Shown here piece by piece: positions 41,528-49,910 of a DNA stretch of 64,000 nucleotides. The translations under genes and the position numbers were made by a program. Under the pieces are notes generated by a model. The model was not told the DNA's origin, ran no database searches, and saw only the letters and a list, made by a program, of their open reading frames with translations. Where the stretch lies: contig JAJXWA010000001.1 of assembly GCA_021781795.1 (NCBI GenBank), positions 620,001 to 684,000 of the forward strand. Reading direction: 5' to 3'. The DNA comes from Acidobacteriota bacterium. Lineage in GTDB: Bacteria; Acidobacteriota; Terriglobia; Terriglobales; Acidobacteriaceae. The number at the start of each line of letters is the position of its first letter. The first letter of the stretch is position 1.

Positions 41528-42460
41528 TTAGGGACGACTGGCCGCCGGCTCAGCGTAGTAGCCGGTGCGATAGCTGATGTCGTATTGCCCCGGCGCGGCG
41601 CGTGGAATCGTCACGCGAATCCGGTGAAAGTTTGCGCCGGGCTCCTGGTTCTGCGGATAGTAGCCCAGCAGGTACTGGGTGCGCAGATCGTCGCTTACCT
41701 TGGCAAAGGCCTTATCCAGCCCACCCTGATCTGCATAGAAGCTCTTACCGCCGGTTTGCTCGGCGAGCGTGATGAGCGCATGCTCGCCGCCGATGTCGCG
41801 CCCTGCACTGGCCTCGATGGGTACGTCGATGATGCTGTAGATCATGACTTCGTTCCTAAGCGCTTGCTCCAGCGCCTGCGGATACGTGGTGCTCTTCGCC
41901 GTGTCTCCGCCATCGGAGACCAGAACCAGAATCTTTCTTCCCTGCTTCTGCCCGAGCCGCTGCGAAGCCAGATAGATGGCGTCGTAGAGCGCTGTAGCGT
42001 CGCCTCCGCGCAGGCTGTCCAGGCCGCGCTCAATCTGCTTCAAGCTGTTTGTGAAGGCGGTGCGCTCCGTAACGAAAGTGGCAAACTCGAAGACGCTCAT
42101 CTGGTCCTGCGGGCGCAGCAGCGCGTGCGCAAAACGCTTGCTGGCGTCACGCTCCAGAGCCCGGTCCTTGTAGACGCTGTCACTGGTATCGATGGCGATC
42201 GTGATATTCAGAGGCAGCTCGGACTCGCGCTGAAACACTGCGATCTTTTGCGGCCGGCCATCTTCAGTGAGCGCGAAATCTTCGCGCGAGAGGCCGCCGA
42301 CGATGGCGCCGTTCTGGTCCGTCACATTCGCAAAGACGTTCACCAGCTTGACATCGACTTTGAGCGTCACGTCCTGCGCACGGCATAGAAGAGCAGGAGC
42401 CAGCAGGAGAACAACCCCGCAGAGCGCCCTCTGCCGGCTACGCGCCAGGCTAGTGCGCAT
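41528..42460 (-). CDS. VWFA-related exported protein (first copy)
   Basis: Exported 310-residue protein with a von Willebrand A-type domain of the acidobacterial VWFA-related family, of unknown role. The ATG at 42460 is chosen because GGAGG lies 6 nt upstream and a signal peptide follows (ALCGVVLLLAPALLCRAQ); a longer frame runs antiparallel to good starts only. A beta-rich N-terminal module (VDVKLVNVFANVTDQNG, GGLSREDFALTEDGRPQ) precedes the A domain (ITIAIDTSDSV, a MIDAS-like DTSDS, then ALYDAIYLA). The start lies inside the end of moaX, overlapping it by 11 nt. The C-terminal RVTIPRAAPGQYDISYRTGYYA is a family hallmark. Confidence 0.85.
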   Translation of the reverse strand: MRTSLARSRQRALCGVVLLLAPALLCRAQDVTLKVDVKLVNVFANVTDQNGAIVGGLSREDFALTEDGRPQKIAVFQRESELPLNITIAIDTSDSVYKDRALERDASKRFAHALLRPQDQMSVFEFATFVTERTAFTNSLKQIERGLDSLRGGDATALYDAIYLASQRLGQKQGRKILVLVSDGGDTAKSTTYPQALEQALRNEVMIYSIIDVPIEASAGRDIGGEHALITLAEQTGGKSFYADQGGLDKAFAKVSDDLRTQYLLGYYPQNQEPGANFHRIRVTIPRAAPGQYDISYRTGYYAEPAASRP

Positions 42461-43160
42461 CGGGAGCCTCCACATGAAGCTCCGCCGGAAACGGCTCGCC
42501 ATCGGCCCACACTGCACCGTCGGCGAATATCTCCTTCTTCCAGATCGGCACCGTCTTCTTGAGCGTGTCAATCAGCCAGCGGCAGGCATCGAAGGCCTGC
42601 GCACGATGCGCAGAAGCGACCACAATCAGTACGCTGGTTTCGCCGATACCGAGCCTCCCGAGCCTGTGAATGACGGTGACGTGCCGCACGCCAAAGCGCG
42701 CCTCCGCTTCGCGCGCCAGCTCATTCATCTGCTTCGCGGCCATCTCCTCGTAGGCCTCGTAATCGAGATAGAGCGTCGTCCGTCCGCGCGAGTTGTCGCG
42801 CACGATTCCATCGAAGACAACGACAGCGCCATCCGCACCCGCCTTCGCCGAGGAGACAAGCACTTCCGCATCGATGGGGTCCCGCACCAGGGCGACGCGC
42901 ACCGGCTCCGCGGCAGCCGTGCCTCCGGAGACGGGCGGCAACAGTCCGACCTCATCGCCGTTGAGCAGCCTGTGGCTGGCCGTCGCGTATTCCGCATTCA
43001 CACTGACAGCGATGCCTTTCAGCACAATGTCCGGCCGGCTCTCTCCAAGCTGTGACAGCAGGTCGGCAACGGTAGCCCGCTCGGGCAGGGTAATCGGGAA
43101 AGACTCCGCCCCGAGCCTGTCTTTCAAAACGCCAAAAGCCAGCACGCGCACCTGTGTCAT
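42450..43160 (-). CDS. moaX: MoaD-MoaE fusion, molybdopterin synthase (MoaX type)
   Basis: Single 236-residue chain carrying both subunits of molybdopterin synthase, which inserts two sulfurs into precursor Z. Residues 1-80 are a ubiquitin-like MoaD (RVLAFGVLKDRLGA...SVNAEYATASHRLLNGDEVGLLPPVSGG) ending in Gly79-Gly80; residues about 86-236 are MoaE with its conserved YEAYEEMAAKQMNEL, HRLGRLGIGETSVLIVVASAHR and KTVPIWKKE. MoaD works through a free C-terminal glycine thiocarboxylate, so the fused chain must be cleaved after Gly80, as reported for the mycobacterial MoaX and for Deinococcus. No JAMM protease or moeB gene is nearby. It is followed by the overlapping VWFA gene. Confidence 0.92.
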   Translation of the reverse strand: MTQVRVLAFGVLKDRLGAESFPITLPERATVADLLSQLGESRPDIVLKGIAVSVNAEYATASHRLLNGDEVGLLPPVSGGTAAAEPVRVALVRDPIDAEVLVSSAKAGADGAVVVFDGIVRDNSRGRTTLYLDYEAYEEMAAKQMNELAREAEARFGVRHVTVIHRLGRLGIGETSVLIVVASAHRAQAFDACRWLIDTLKKTVPIWKKEIFADGAVWADGEPFPAELHVEAPDAH

Positions 43161-43215
43161 AGATAGAAGGATACTTCCTGCTGAAAGTTAGACGCACAGG
43201 GAATGCAAGCGGAGG

Positions 43216-43245
43216 GATCCGAGCCAATCGAAATCGGCCCGGATC
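43216..43245 (-). other. Stem-loop downstream of lon
   Basis: GATCCGAGCC (43216-43225) and GGCCCGGATC (43236-43245) pair with one mismatch around a 10-nt loop, 37 nt past the lon stop. No T-run follows, so it may be Rho-assisted termination or mRNA protection. Confidence 0.4.
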
Positions 43246-43281
43246 GATTGCAACTCGACTGCCGCACGGCACCATGCCGCA

Positions 43282-45714
43282 TTAGGCAGCAACGTGCTTC
43301 GCTGTTTCGATTTCCGCGGGAGCCTGGTCGGCCCGCGCCTTCAACAGCGGGAGCGCGATAGCCAGAACCTCTTCGATACGGCTCGCATAGTGGACCGTTG
43401 CTCCTTCCATCATCTCCGCCGTCAGGTCCTCCTCGACATTCTGACGGTTTTCCGCCGGCAGGATGATCGTTTCCACACCGGCCCGGCGAGCCGCAAGAAA
43501 CTTCTCCTTGATGCCACCCACCGGCAGCACGTTGCCGCTGAGCGTAATCTCACCCGTCATCGCCGTCAGCGGGCGTACGGGTGTATCCGTCAGAAGTGAG
43601 ACCAGCACCGTCGCCATGGTTACGCCGGCCGAGGGACCATCCTTGGGGATGGCGCCCGCAGGCACATGGATGTGGAGATCGAGATCCTTGTTGAAGTCCT
43701 CGGCCAGGCCCAGAATCCCGGCGTTGGACCGAACCCAGGTCAGCGCGGCCTGCATGGACTCCTGCATCACTTCGCCAATCTGGCCGGTCATGGTAAAGCC
43801 GCCCTTGCCCTTCATCTTGTTCGCTTCGATGAAGAGAATGTCGCCGCCCGCCGGCGTCCAGGCCAGGCCAACAGCCACGCCGGGGCGCTTGACGCGCTCG
43901 GCCACCTCGGTATCGACGCGCACCTGGATTCCGCCGAGGAATTCCTTCAGAACCTCCTTGGTCACGACGAGCTTTTCACCCTTGCCCTCTACGACGCGCC
44001 GCGCCTGCTTCCGGCAGACGGTGCCAATCGTCTGCTCGAGCTTGCGGACGCCGGCCTCGCGCGTATAGTGGCGCACGATGTAGCGCACCGCTTCCTCAGG
44101 GAACTCAATCTGCTCGGGCGTAATCCCGTTCTCCTTGATTTGCCTCGGAATCAGGTACTGGAAGGCGATGCGAACCTTCTCCTCCTCGATGTACCCCTGC
44201 AGGGGAATGATCTCCATTCGGTCAATCAGCGGCGGCGGAACCGTATCCAGCATGTTCGCCGTGCAGATAAAGAGCACCTTGGACAGATCGAACGGAACGT
44301 CAAGATAGTTGTCGCGGAAGGTGTTGTTCTGGGCCGGGTCCAGCGTCTCCAGCAGAGCCGACGCCGGATCGCCGCGGAAGTCGCGCCCCAGCTTGTCCAC
44401 CTCGTCCAGCATGATGACCGGGTCGTTTGTCTCGGCCCTCCGAATGCTCTGAATAATCTGCCCCGGCAGTGCGCCAATGTAGGTCCGCCGATGGCCGCGA
44501 ATCTCGGCTTCGTCGTGCATACCGCCCAGAGCCACGCGCTGGAACTTGCGCCCGAGCGCCCTCGCGATGGATTTGCCAAGGCTCGTCTTGCCCACGCCCG
44601 GAGGCCCCACAAAGCACAGAATCGGCCCCTTCATGTCCGGCTTCAGTTCCAGAACGCTCAGGTAGTCAAGAATTCGCTCCTTTACCTTCTTCAGGCCGTA
44701 GTGATCCTCGTCCAGAATCTCGCCGGCCTTCACGGTATCCACCTTTGTCCCCGAACTCTTTGCCCAGGGCAGCACCGCCAGCCACTCAATGTAGTTGCGC
44801 GTGAGCGAGTAGTCGGCCGCCATAGGCGACATGCGCGAGAGGCGGGAAAGCTCCTTGAGAGCCTCCTTTTTCACGTCCTCCGGCATGCCTGCCGCTTCAA
44901 TCTTCTGGCGGAGATCTTCGACTTCGCGCTGCCCTTCGTCCTGTTCGCCCAGTTCCTTCTGGATCGCCTTCAACTGCTCACGCAGATAGTAATCGCGCTG
45001 CGACTGCTGAACCTGATCCTGCACTTCGGATTGAATCTTGTTCCGCAACTGCTGCACTTCAATTTCTTTTGCCAGCAGCTTGTTTAACTGCTCCAGCCGA
45101 TCGAGCACATTCGGCGTCTCCAGCAGTTGCTGTTTCTCTTCGGTGGTGAGAAACGGCAGCGAAGAGGCAACAAAATCCACCAGCCTTCCCTGGTCGTCGA
45201 TGTTGACGGCAATCGTTCTCAGCTCGTCCGAAAGGGTCGGCGACTCCGAGACAATCTGCTGGAATTGGCCCACCACGTTGCGCTCCAGCGCCTCGGCGCT
45301 CGCCGTGGACGCCGGCTCGGTCTCCTGCAGATCCTCCACCTCCGCCACCAGGAACGGCTCCGTCTGCACAAACCGCAGCAGCTTCACACGCTCCACGCCC
45401 TCGGTGAAGACAAACCGGCTCTGATTCGGCATCCGGACAACCTTGTGGACGGTGGCCAGCGTACCCACACTATGCAGATCGGCTGGCGAGGGAGCATCGA
45501 CTCGGGGATCGATCTGGGCAGCCACCACGATCGAGCGCTCATCCCCCAGCGATTCAATCAGTTGAATCGAACTTTCCCTGCCAACTGTAAGCGGCAGAAC
45601 AGCATGGGGGAAGAGAACGGTATCGCGAACGGGAAGCACAGCAACCCGGCGAACACCAGAAACGGTGGCTCCGGAGGTGCTTTCAGGGGGCAGAATGGTG
45701 GGCGGATTCGACAT
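43282..45714 (-). CDS. lon: ATP-dependent protease Lon
   Basis: Cytosolic AAA+ serine protease that degrades misfolded and regulatory proteins. The ATG at 45714 is chosen for its AGGAG at 7 nt; the upstream in-frame ATG has none. Domains in order over 810 residues: N-terminal substrate-binding domain (VLPVRDTVLFPHAVLPLTVGRE), coiled coil (about 190-260, QVQQSQRDYYLREQLKAIQKELGE), AAA+ with Walker A GPPGVGKT (about 357) and Walker B VIMLDEVDK, and the peptidase domain with PKDGPSAGVTMATVL holding the catalytic Ser and the Lys 43 residues later. Type and length match LonA. It starts the long minus-strand series but is separated from moaX by about 120 nt. Confidence 0.96.
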   Translation of the reverse strand: MSNPPTILPPESTSGATVSGVRRVAVLPVRDTVLFPHAVLPLTVGRESSIQLIESLGDERSIVVAAQIDPRVDAPSPADLHSVGTLATVHKVVRMPNQSRFVFTEGVERVKLLRFVQTEPFLVAEVEDLQETEPASTASAEALERNVVGQFQQIVSESPTLSDELRTIAVNIDDQGRLVDFVASSLPFLTTEEKQQLLETPNVLDRLEQLNKLLAKEIEVQQLRNKIQSEVQDQVQQSQRDYYLREQLKAIQKELGEQDEGQREVEDLRQKIEAAGMPEDVKKEALKELSRLSRMSPMAADYSLTRNYIEWLAVLPWAKSSGTKVDTVKAGEILDEDHYGLKKVKERILDYLSVLELKPDMKGPILCFVGPPGVGKTSLGKSIARALGRKFQRVALGGMHDEAEIRGHRRTYIGALPGQIIQSIRRAETNDPVIMLDEVDKLGRDFRGDPASALLETLDPAQNNTFRDNYLDVPFDLSKVLFICTANMLDTVPPPLIDRMEIIPLQGYIEEEKVRIAFQYLIPRQIKENGITPEQIEFPEEAVRYIVRHYTREAGVRKLEQTIGTVCRKQARRVVEGKGEKLVVTKEVLKEFLGGIQVRVDTEVAERVKRPGVAVGLAWTPAGGDILFIEANKMKGKGGFTMTGQIGEVMQESMQAALTWVRSNAGILGLAEDFNKDLDLHIHVPAGAIPKDGPSAGVTMATVLVSLLTDTPVRPLTAMTGEITLSGNVLPVGGIKEKFLAARRAGVETIILPAENRQNVEEDLTAEMMEGATVHYASRIEEVLAIALPLLKARADQAPAEIETAKHVAA

Positions 45715-46136
45715 TGAGTCTCCTGCTATCAACTTTCCTTCATTAGACCACGCAGGCAGAGAAAAGTTTCAAGAACTATGCGTTTCGGCGGGATGCTAGC
45801 ACCTCCGCCGTTCTGGCTGCATTACGATGGACGCCGGAGCGTTGTTCCGGGGTCAGGCAAGCGCGGCACAAGTCTGCTCCTTTTGGGCGAAACAGTCTAC
45901 CCCATCGGCAGCAAGTCGTCTCCCTGGCATCTGGCGTGACCTCCCGCAGTCCATGCTGATTATCGGCAGCGGCCCAAGGGAGCGTGAACTGCTGGCGGCC
46001 AATTGACAGCGAAGAGAAGACACTGAACGCTCGGCGGTTGCAGCGCGTCTAGTGAACGGTTGGGGCTGTTACCCTTGGACAAGATTGGCTGACCTCAGGG
46101 GAGTGAATCCGGAGCTTCGGGATTAGCGCGGAATCT
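45715..46136. other. Intergenic region between lon and the pilus operon, no gene seen
   Basis: A 422-nt divergent stretch. A perfect -35 hexamer TTGACA sits at 46003-46008 on the plus strand but no -10 of matching quality follows at 16-18 nt. A cluster of short inverted repeats near 45830-45880 (GCCGGAGC/TTCCGG) hints at RNA structure. No riboswitch motif was recognised and no open frame has support. Confidence 0.5.
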
Positions 46137-47339
46137 ATGGCAGAGTTCGTCATCAAACTGGCCGATGAACGGGGCCGCGTGCAGGAGCAGGTGCAAACCG
46201 CTGCAACGGCGGAAGAGTTGCGCGCGCGGTTCATCCACGCCGGTTACCACGTCTTTTCCGTGAAGGCACGCAGCGGCGCGGGCATCTTTTCGCGGCGCAA
46301 GGTCAAGCTCGAGCCGTTCCTGATCTTCAACCAGCAGTTTCTGACTCTGATTCGCGCAGGTCTGCCGATTCTCAGTTCTTTGCACATGCTGGCGAAGGGG
46401 CAAAAAGACGCGAACTTTGCGAGCCAGCTCTTCGACGTCGCCAACCGCGTGAAGACCGGCGAGGCGCTCTCGGAGGCATTTGAGGCGCAATCTGGCATCC
46501 CGCCGATCTACACCACGACTCTGCTGGCGGGCGAGCGCTCAGGCAACCTGCAGGAGGTGCTGGAGCGCTATGTGAGCTTCCAGCGCGTCTCGCTCACCTT
46601 CAGCAAGAAGCTGACCGCGTCGCTCATCTATCCCTCTCTGCTGCTCACGCTGGTGTCGGGGCTGATGGTCTTCATGTTCACGGTGGTCATTCCGCAGTTC
46701 GCTGAACTATACGACCAGATGGGATCGCAACTGCCCAGCATGACGATTGGCCTCTTGACCTTCGGGAAATGGACGCAGCACAACATTGTCTGGATCGCGC
46801 TGATCGTGCTGGGCGGTGGCGTCGCGCTCTATCGTTTTTCCACGACCGAACGAGGCCGCGACTTTATCGACGGTGTCCGTGTCGGCACTCCCATCTTCGG
46901 CAGGATCTGGCTGAAATATCAGGTGGCGCTGTTTGCGCGCACGCTTTCGACGGTGCTGGCCGGCGGCCTGCCTCTCGTGCCTGCGCTGGACACGGCGGCG
47001 CGTTCCATCTCGTCGCGGCGCGTTTCCAAGGCGGTTCTTTCGTCCATCGAAACGGTGCGGGAAGGCAAGAGCCTTGCCGATTCGCTCATCGCAACCAAGG
47101 TGATTCCGGACCTTGCGACGGAAATGATCTCGGTGGGCGAGCAGACCGGCGCCCTGCCGCAGATGCTGAACTCCGTGGCCGAGTTCTTTGAAGAAGACGT
47201 TGCCACCGCCCTCACTGCCGCGCTGGCCCTGATTGAGCCGGCCATTCTGATTGTGATGGGCGTGGTGGTGGTCTTCATTCTGATTTCGTTGTATCTTCCG
47301 ATCTTCTCCCTCGGGCAGATCTCGGGAGCGGGAGGGTAA
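46137..47339 (+). CDS. pilC: Type IV pilus/type II secretion inner-membrane platform protein (PilC/GspF)
   Basis: Platform protein on which the assembly ATPase rotates or pushes to assemble pseudopilins. The 400 residues start with an N-terminal cytoplasmic part (EELRARFIHAGYHVFSVKA), then two GspF domains: the first (FLIFNQQFLTLIRAGLPILSSLHML through LERYVSFQRVSL) and the second (ALFARTLSTVLAGGLPLVPALD through MLNSVAEFFEEDV), each followed by membrane segments (about 165-190, 215-240, 370-395). The A-G-LP motifs of the family are present in both. It is the first gene of a seven-gene plus-strand operon; pilB follows after 6 nt. Confidence 0.94.
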   Translation: MAEFVIKLADERGRVQEQVQTAATAEELRARFIHAGYHVFSVKARSGAGIFSRRKVKLEPFLIFNQQFLTLIRAGLPILSSLHMLAKGQKDANFASQLFDVANRVKTGEALSEAFEAQSGIPPIYTTTLLAGERSGNLQEVLERYVSFQRVSLTFSKKLTASLIYPSLLLTLVSGLMVFMFTVVIPQFAELYDQMGSQLPSMTIGLLTFGKWTQHNIVWIALIVLGGGVALYRFSTTERGRDFIDGVRVGTPIFGRIWLKYQVALFARTLSTVLAGGLPLVPALDTAARSISSRRVSKAVLSSIETVREGKSLADSLIATKVIPDLATEMISVGEQTGALPQMLNSVAEFFEEDVATALTAALALIEPAILIVMGVVVVFILISLYLPIFSLGQISGAGG

Positions 47340-47345
47340 GCAGCC

Positions 47346-48989
47346 ATGGCTCAAGCAGCGATTCCTATGATGCCGGCGGGACCGGCTCCGGGCAGCGCGG
47401 AAGAGCGGGAACAGGCGCAGGCGCTTGCGCATCGTTATCGCGCGGAATTCGTGGACCTGAAGAACTTCAAGATTCAGCACGAACTGCTTCGCACCGTTCC
47501 CGTGGAGCTGATGTTCCGCTACAACTTCGTGCCCATTGAGCAGGTTGGCGATGCGCTGGCGATTGCCGTCAGCGACCCCTCGCGGTTGATGGTGCTGGAT
47601 GAAATCGCCGGGCTGCTCAGCAGCAGAGTCATTCCGCGCGTGGCCACTCTGTCGCAGATCAGCGACCTGCTGAAGAAAACCGAGCAGAGCCAGCGTGTGC
47701 TCGACGAAGCCAGTGAAGGGCTGACCTTCGACGTGGTCTCGGGCGAAGAAAACGCCGACGAAAACATCTCCATCGAGAAGCTCACCAGCGATGAAGACAT
47801 CAGCCCGATTATCCGCCTTGTGGATACGACCATCTTCACCGCGCTGGAACGGCGCGCTTCCGATATTCACATCGAGACCTACGACGACTCGCTGCATGTG
47901 AAGTACCGCATTGACGGAGTGCTGCAGGAAGCGATGGCCCCGATTGCGCGCGAGCACCACACGACGATTCTGAGCCGCATCAAAATCATGAGCGAGCTCG
48001 ACATTGCCGAGCGCCGCGTGCCACAGGACGGCCGCTTCCGCGTGCGCTACAAGGGCCGCCTGATCGACTTCCGCGTCTCCATCATGCCCACGGTGCATGG
48101 AGAAAATGCAGTGCTGCGCGTGCTGGACAAGGAGTCGATGAGCGAAAAGTTCAAACGGCTCACGCTGGACGTGGTCGGGTTTGCTGAGGAAGACCTGAAG
48201 CGCTTTCGCCGCTATATCCGAGAGCCCTACGGCATGGTGCTGGTGACTGGACCGACCGGCTCCGGCAAGACGACGACGCTCTACGCGGCGCTGAACGAGA
48301 TTAAGAGCGACGAGGACAAAATTATCACCATTGAGGACCCGGTGGAATATCAGATCCGGGGCATCACGCAGATTCCAGTAAATGAAAAGAAAGGCCTGAC
48401 CTTCGCGCGCGGCCTGCGGTCGATTCTGCGACATGACCCGGACAAGATTCTCGTCGGCGAGATTCGCGATCAGGAGACGGCACAGATTGCCATCAACTCC
48501 GCCCTGACCGGCCACCTGGTCTTCACCACGGTGCACGCCAACAACGTGGTCGATGTGCTGGGCCGCTTCCTCAACATGGGCGTGGAGGCGTACAACTTTG
48601 TCTCGGCCCTGAACTGCATTCTGGCGCAGCGACTGGTGCGCACCATCTGCGAGCATTGCATCCAGACCGTGCAATATCCCGACGATATTCTGGTGGCCAG
48701 TGGCCTCAACCCGGCGGAGTGGCGCGGCTTCGAATTTCACGAAGGGGCCGGCTGCATGGAGTGCGGCGGAACGGGATATCGCGGACGCACCGCCATCCAC
48801 GAACTGCTGGACTTGACCGACCCGATCCGCGAGTTGATTCTGGATAAAAAGCCCACGTCAGAGGTGCGCAAGCTGGCACAGAAGGAAGGCATGTCATTCC
48901 TACGCGAGTCGGCGCTGGAACGTGTGCGACGTGGACTGACGACTCTGAAAGAGATCAACAAAGTGACGTTCATTGAGGCTTCCCGATGA
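47346..48989 (+). CDS. pilB: Assembly ATPase PilB/GspE
   Basis: Cytoplasmic hexameric ATPase powering pilin or pseudopilin assembly. The 547 residues show an N-terminal MshE-type domain (about 20-110), Walker A GPTGSGKT (302-309), an Asp box, Walker B ILVGEIRD (368-375), the His box LTGHLVFTTVHANN, and a tetracysteine zinc site with C435-x2-C438 and C470-x2-C473. The Zn site and N-terminal domain are typical of assembly (PilB/GspE), not retraction (PilT), ATPases. The stop overlaps the pilM start by 4 nt. No PilT gene is in the window. Confidence 0.95.
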   Translation: MAQAAIPMMPAGPAPGSAEEREQAQALAHRYRAEFVDLKNFKIQHELLRTVPVELMFRYNFVPIEQVGDALAIAVSDPSRLMVLDEIAGLLSSRVIPRVATLSQISDLLKKTEQSQRVLDEASEGLTFDVVSGEENADENISIEKLTSDEDISPIIRLVDTTIFTALERRASDIHIETYDDSLHVKYRIDGVLQEAMAPIAREHHTTILSRIKIMSELDIAERRVPQDGRFRVRYKGRLIDFRVSIMPTVHGENAVLRVLDKESMSEKFKRLTLDVVGFAEEDLKRFRRYIREPYGMVLVTGPTGSGKTTTLYAALNEIKSDEDKIITIEDPVEYQIRGITQIPVNEKKGLTFARGLRSILRHDPDKILVGEIRDQETAQIAINSALTGHLVFTTVHANNVVDVLGRFLNMGVEAYNFVSALNCILAQRLVRTICEHCIQTVQYPDDILVASGLNPAEWRGFEFHEGAGCMECGGTGYRGRTAIHELLDLTDPIRELILDKKPTSEVRKLAQKEGMSFLRESALERVRRGLTTLKEINKVTFIEASR

Positions 48990-49906
48990 TGCGATCAACG
49001 CTGGGCGGCAAACCTTCCGCAGCGTTGCTGACCGCCCGCCCGCCCGCGGCAGTGGAATTGTCGCCACACGGCGTACTTGCGGCAGCCCTGCCTGGCAAGG
49101 GCGAAGCAGCCGTGGTGGCCTTTGAGCCGCTCGCTCCCGGATCCCTCACGCCCAGTACGAGCGGCCAGAACATCGCGATTCCCGATGCAGTCGCCGCTGC
49201 CATTCGCCGAACTTTGGATCAGGCAGCCCCGCGAAAGCGCGATGTGACGCTGATCGTTCCGGATAAAGCGGTTCGCGTCTTCGTGCTGGATTTCGACGCC
49301 TTGCCCGCAAGGCCCGCGGAAGTGATCCCCATCCTTCGGTTCCGGCTGCGGAAGATGCTGCCCTTCGACGTGGAGCACGCCGGCGTGAGCTATCAGGTGC
49401 TATCCAACGAAAAGACCGAAACGCGCGTGCTCGCCGCCGTGGTCCCCGGCCCAGTGCTGGCGGAGTATGAATCAGCAGTGCGCGCTGCCGGATACGAGCC
49501 GGGCGCAATCCTGCCATGCAGCCTGGCTGGGCTGGCGGCGCTGGACTCCGATGAGCCGCTTCTGGCAGCCTTTCTCGAAGCTGGATCGCTGACGACTGCT
49601 ATCGCGCATGGGCAGGATGTACTGCTCTATCGCACGCTGGAGTTGCCGGAGTCCGCCGAAGCGCAGTTGCCGGAGATTCAGCGCGACATCGCCGTCGCCG
49701 TGGCGTACTTTGAAGATCGGCTTGGCGCGCATCCTCGGAGGTTGCACTACGCGGGATCTCTGCCTGCTATGGAGTTTGGCCGCGCGATCCGGGACAGCGG
49801 ATTGGAAGTCGTGGACTTGACACAGCGGGAAAAGGCAAGCACTCTGACGGCGCTGGGAACAGCCAGTCTGGCGGCCGTTACGGGCGCACTGGCGGGGGTG
49901 AGCTAG
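48986..49906 (+). CDS. pilM: PilM/GspL-like cytoplasmic assembly protein, degenerate actin fold
   Basis: Links the cytoplasmic ATPase to the inner-membrane PilN/PilO pair. The 306-residue protein overlaps pilB by 4 nt and is followed 4 nt later by pilN, the standard order. It has the PilM/GspL core (VTLIVPDKAVRVFVLDFDALPARPAEVIPILRFRLRKMLPFDVEHA, about 91-137, and a YEPGAILPCSLAGLAALDSDE strand near 180). The first strand, where PilM normally has an IDIGSS-type phosphate loop, reads AVELSPHG, so ATP binding may be lost as in GspL-like members. Similarity is recognised through the family pattern and position; sequence conservation is weak. Confidence 0.75.
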   Translation: MMRSTLGGKPSAALLTARPPAAVELSPHGVLAAALPGKGEAAVVAFEPLAPGSLTPSTSGQNIAIPDAVAAAIRRTLDQAAPRKRDVTLIVPDKAVRVFVLDFDALPARPAEVIPILRFRLRKMLPFDVEHAGVSYQVLSNEKTETRVLAAVVPGPVLAEYESAVRAAGYEPGAILPCSLAGLAALDSDEPLLAAFLEAGSLTTAIAHGQDVLLYRTLELPESAEAQLPEIQRDIAVAVAYFEDRLGAHPRRLHYAGSLPAMEFGRAIRDSGLEVVDLTQREKASTLTALGTASLAAVTGALAGVS

Positions 49907-49910
49907 GCCG

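Noticed and set aside
45830..45990. Possible riboswitch (c-di-GMP or cobalamin type) in the lon-pilus gap
   Set aside because: The conserved cores of those classes are not present; only short generic inverted repeats are seen.
46003..46031. Promoter with TTGACA (46003-46008) for the pilus operon
   Set aside because: The hexamer 17 nt downstream (AACGCT) matches the -10 consensus at only two positions and no alternative spacing is better.
46707..48800. Long (697-residue) open frame antisense to pilC/pilB
   Set aside because: It runs through two genes with clear family motifs, has no recognisable domains, no ribosome site and a His/Arg/Gln-rich composition typical of the antisense of GC-rich genes.
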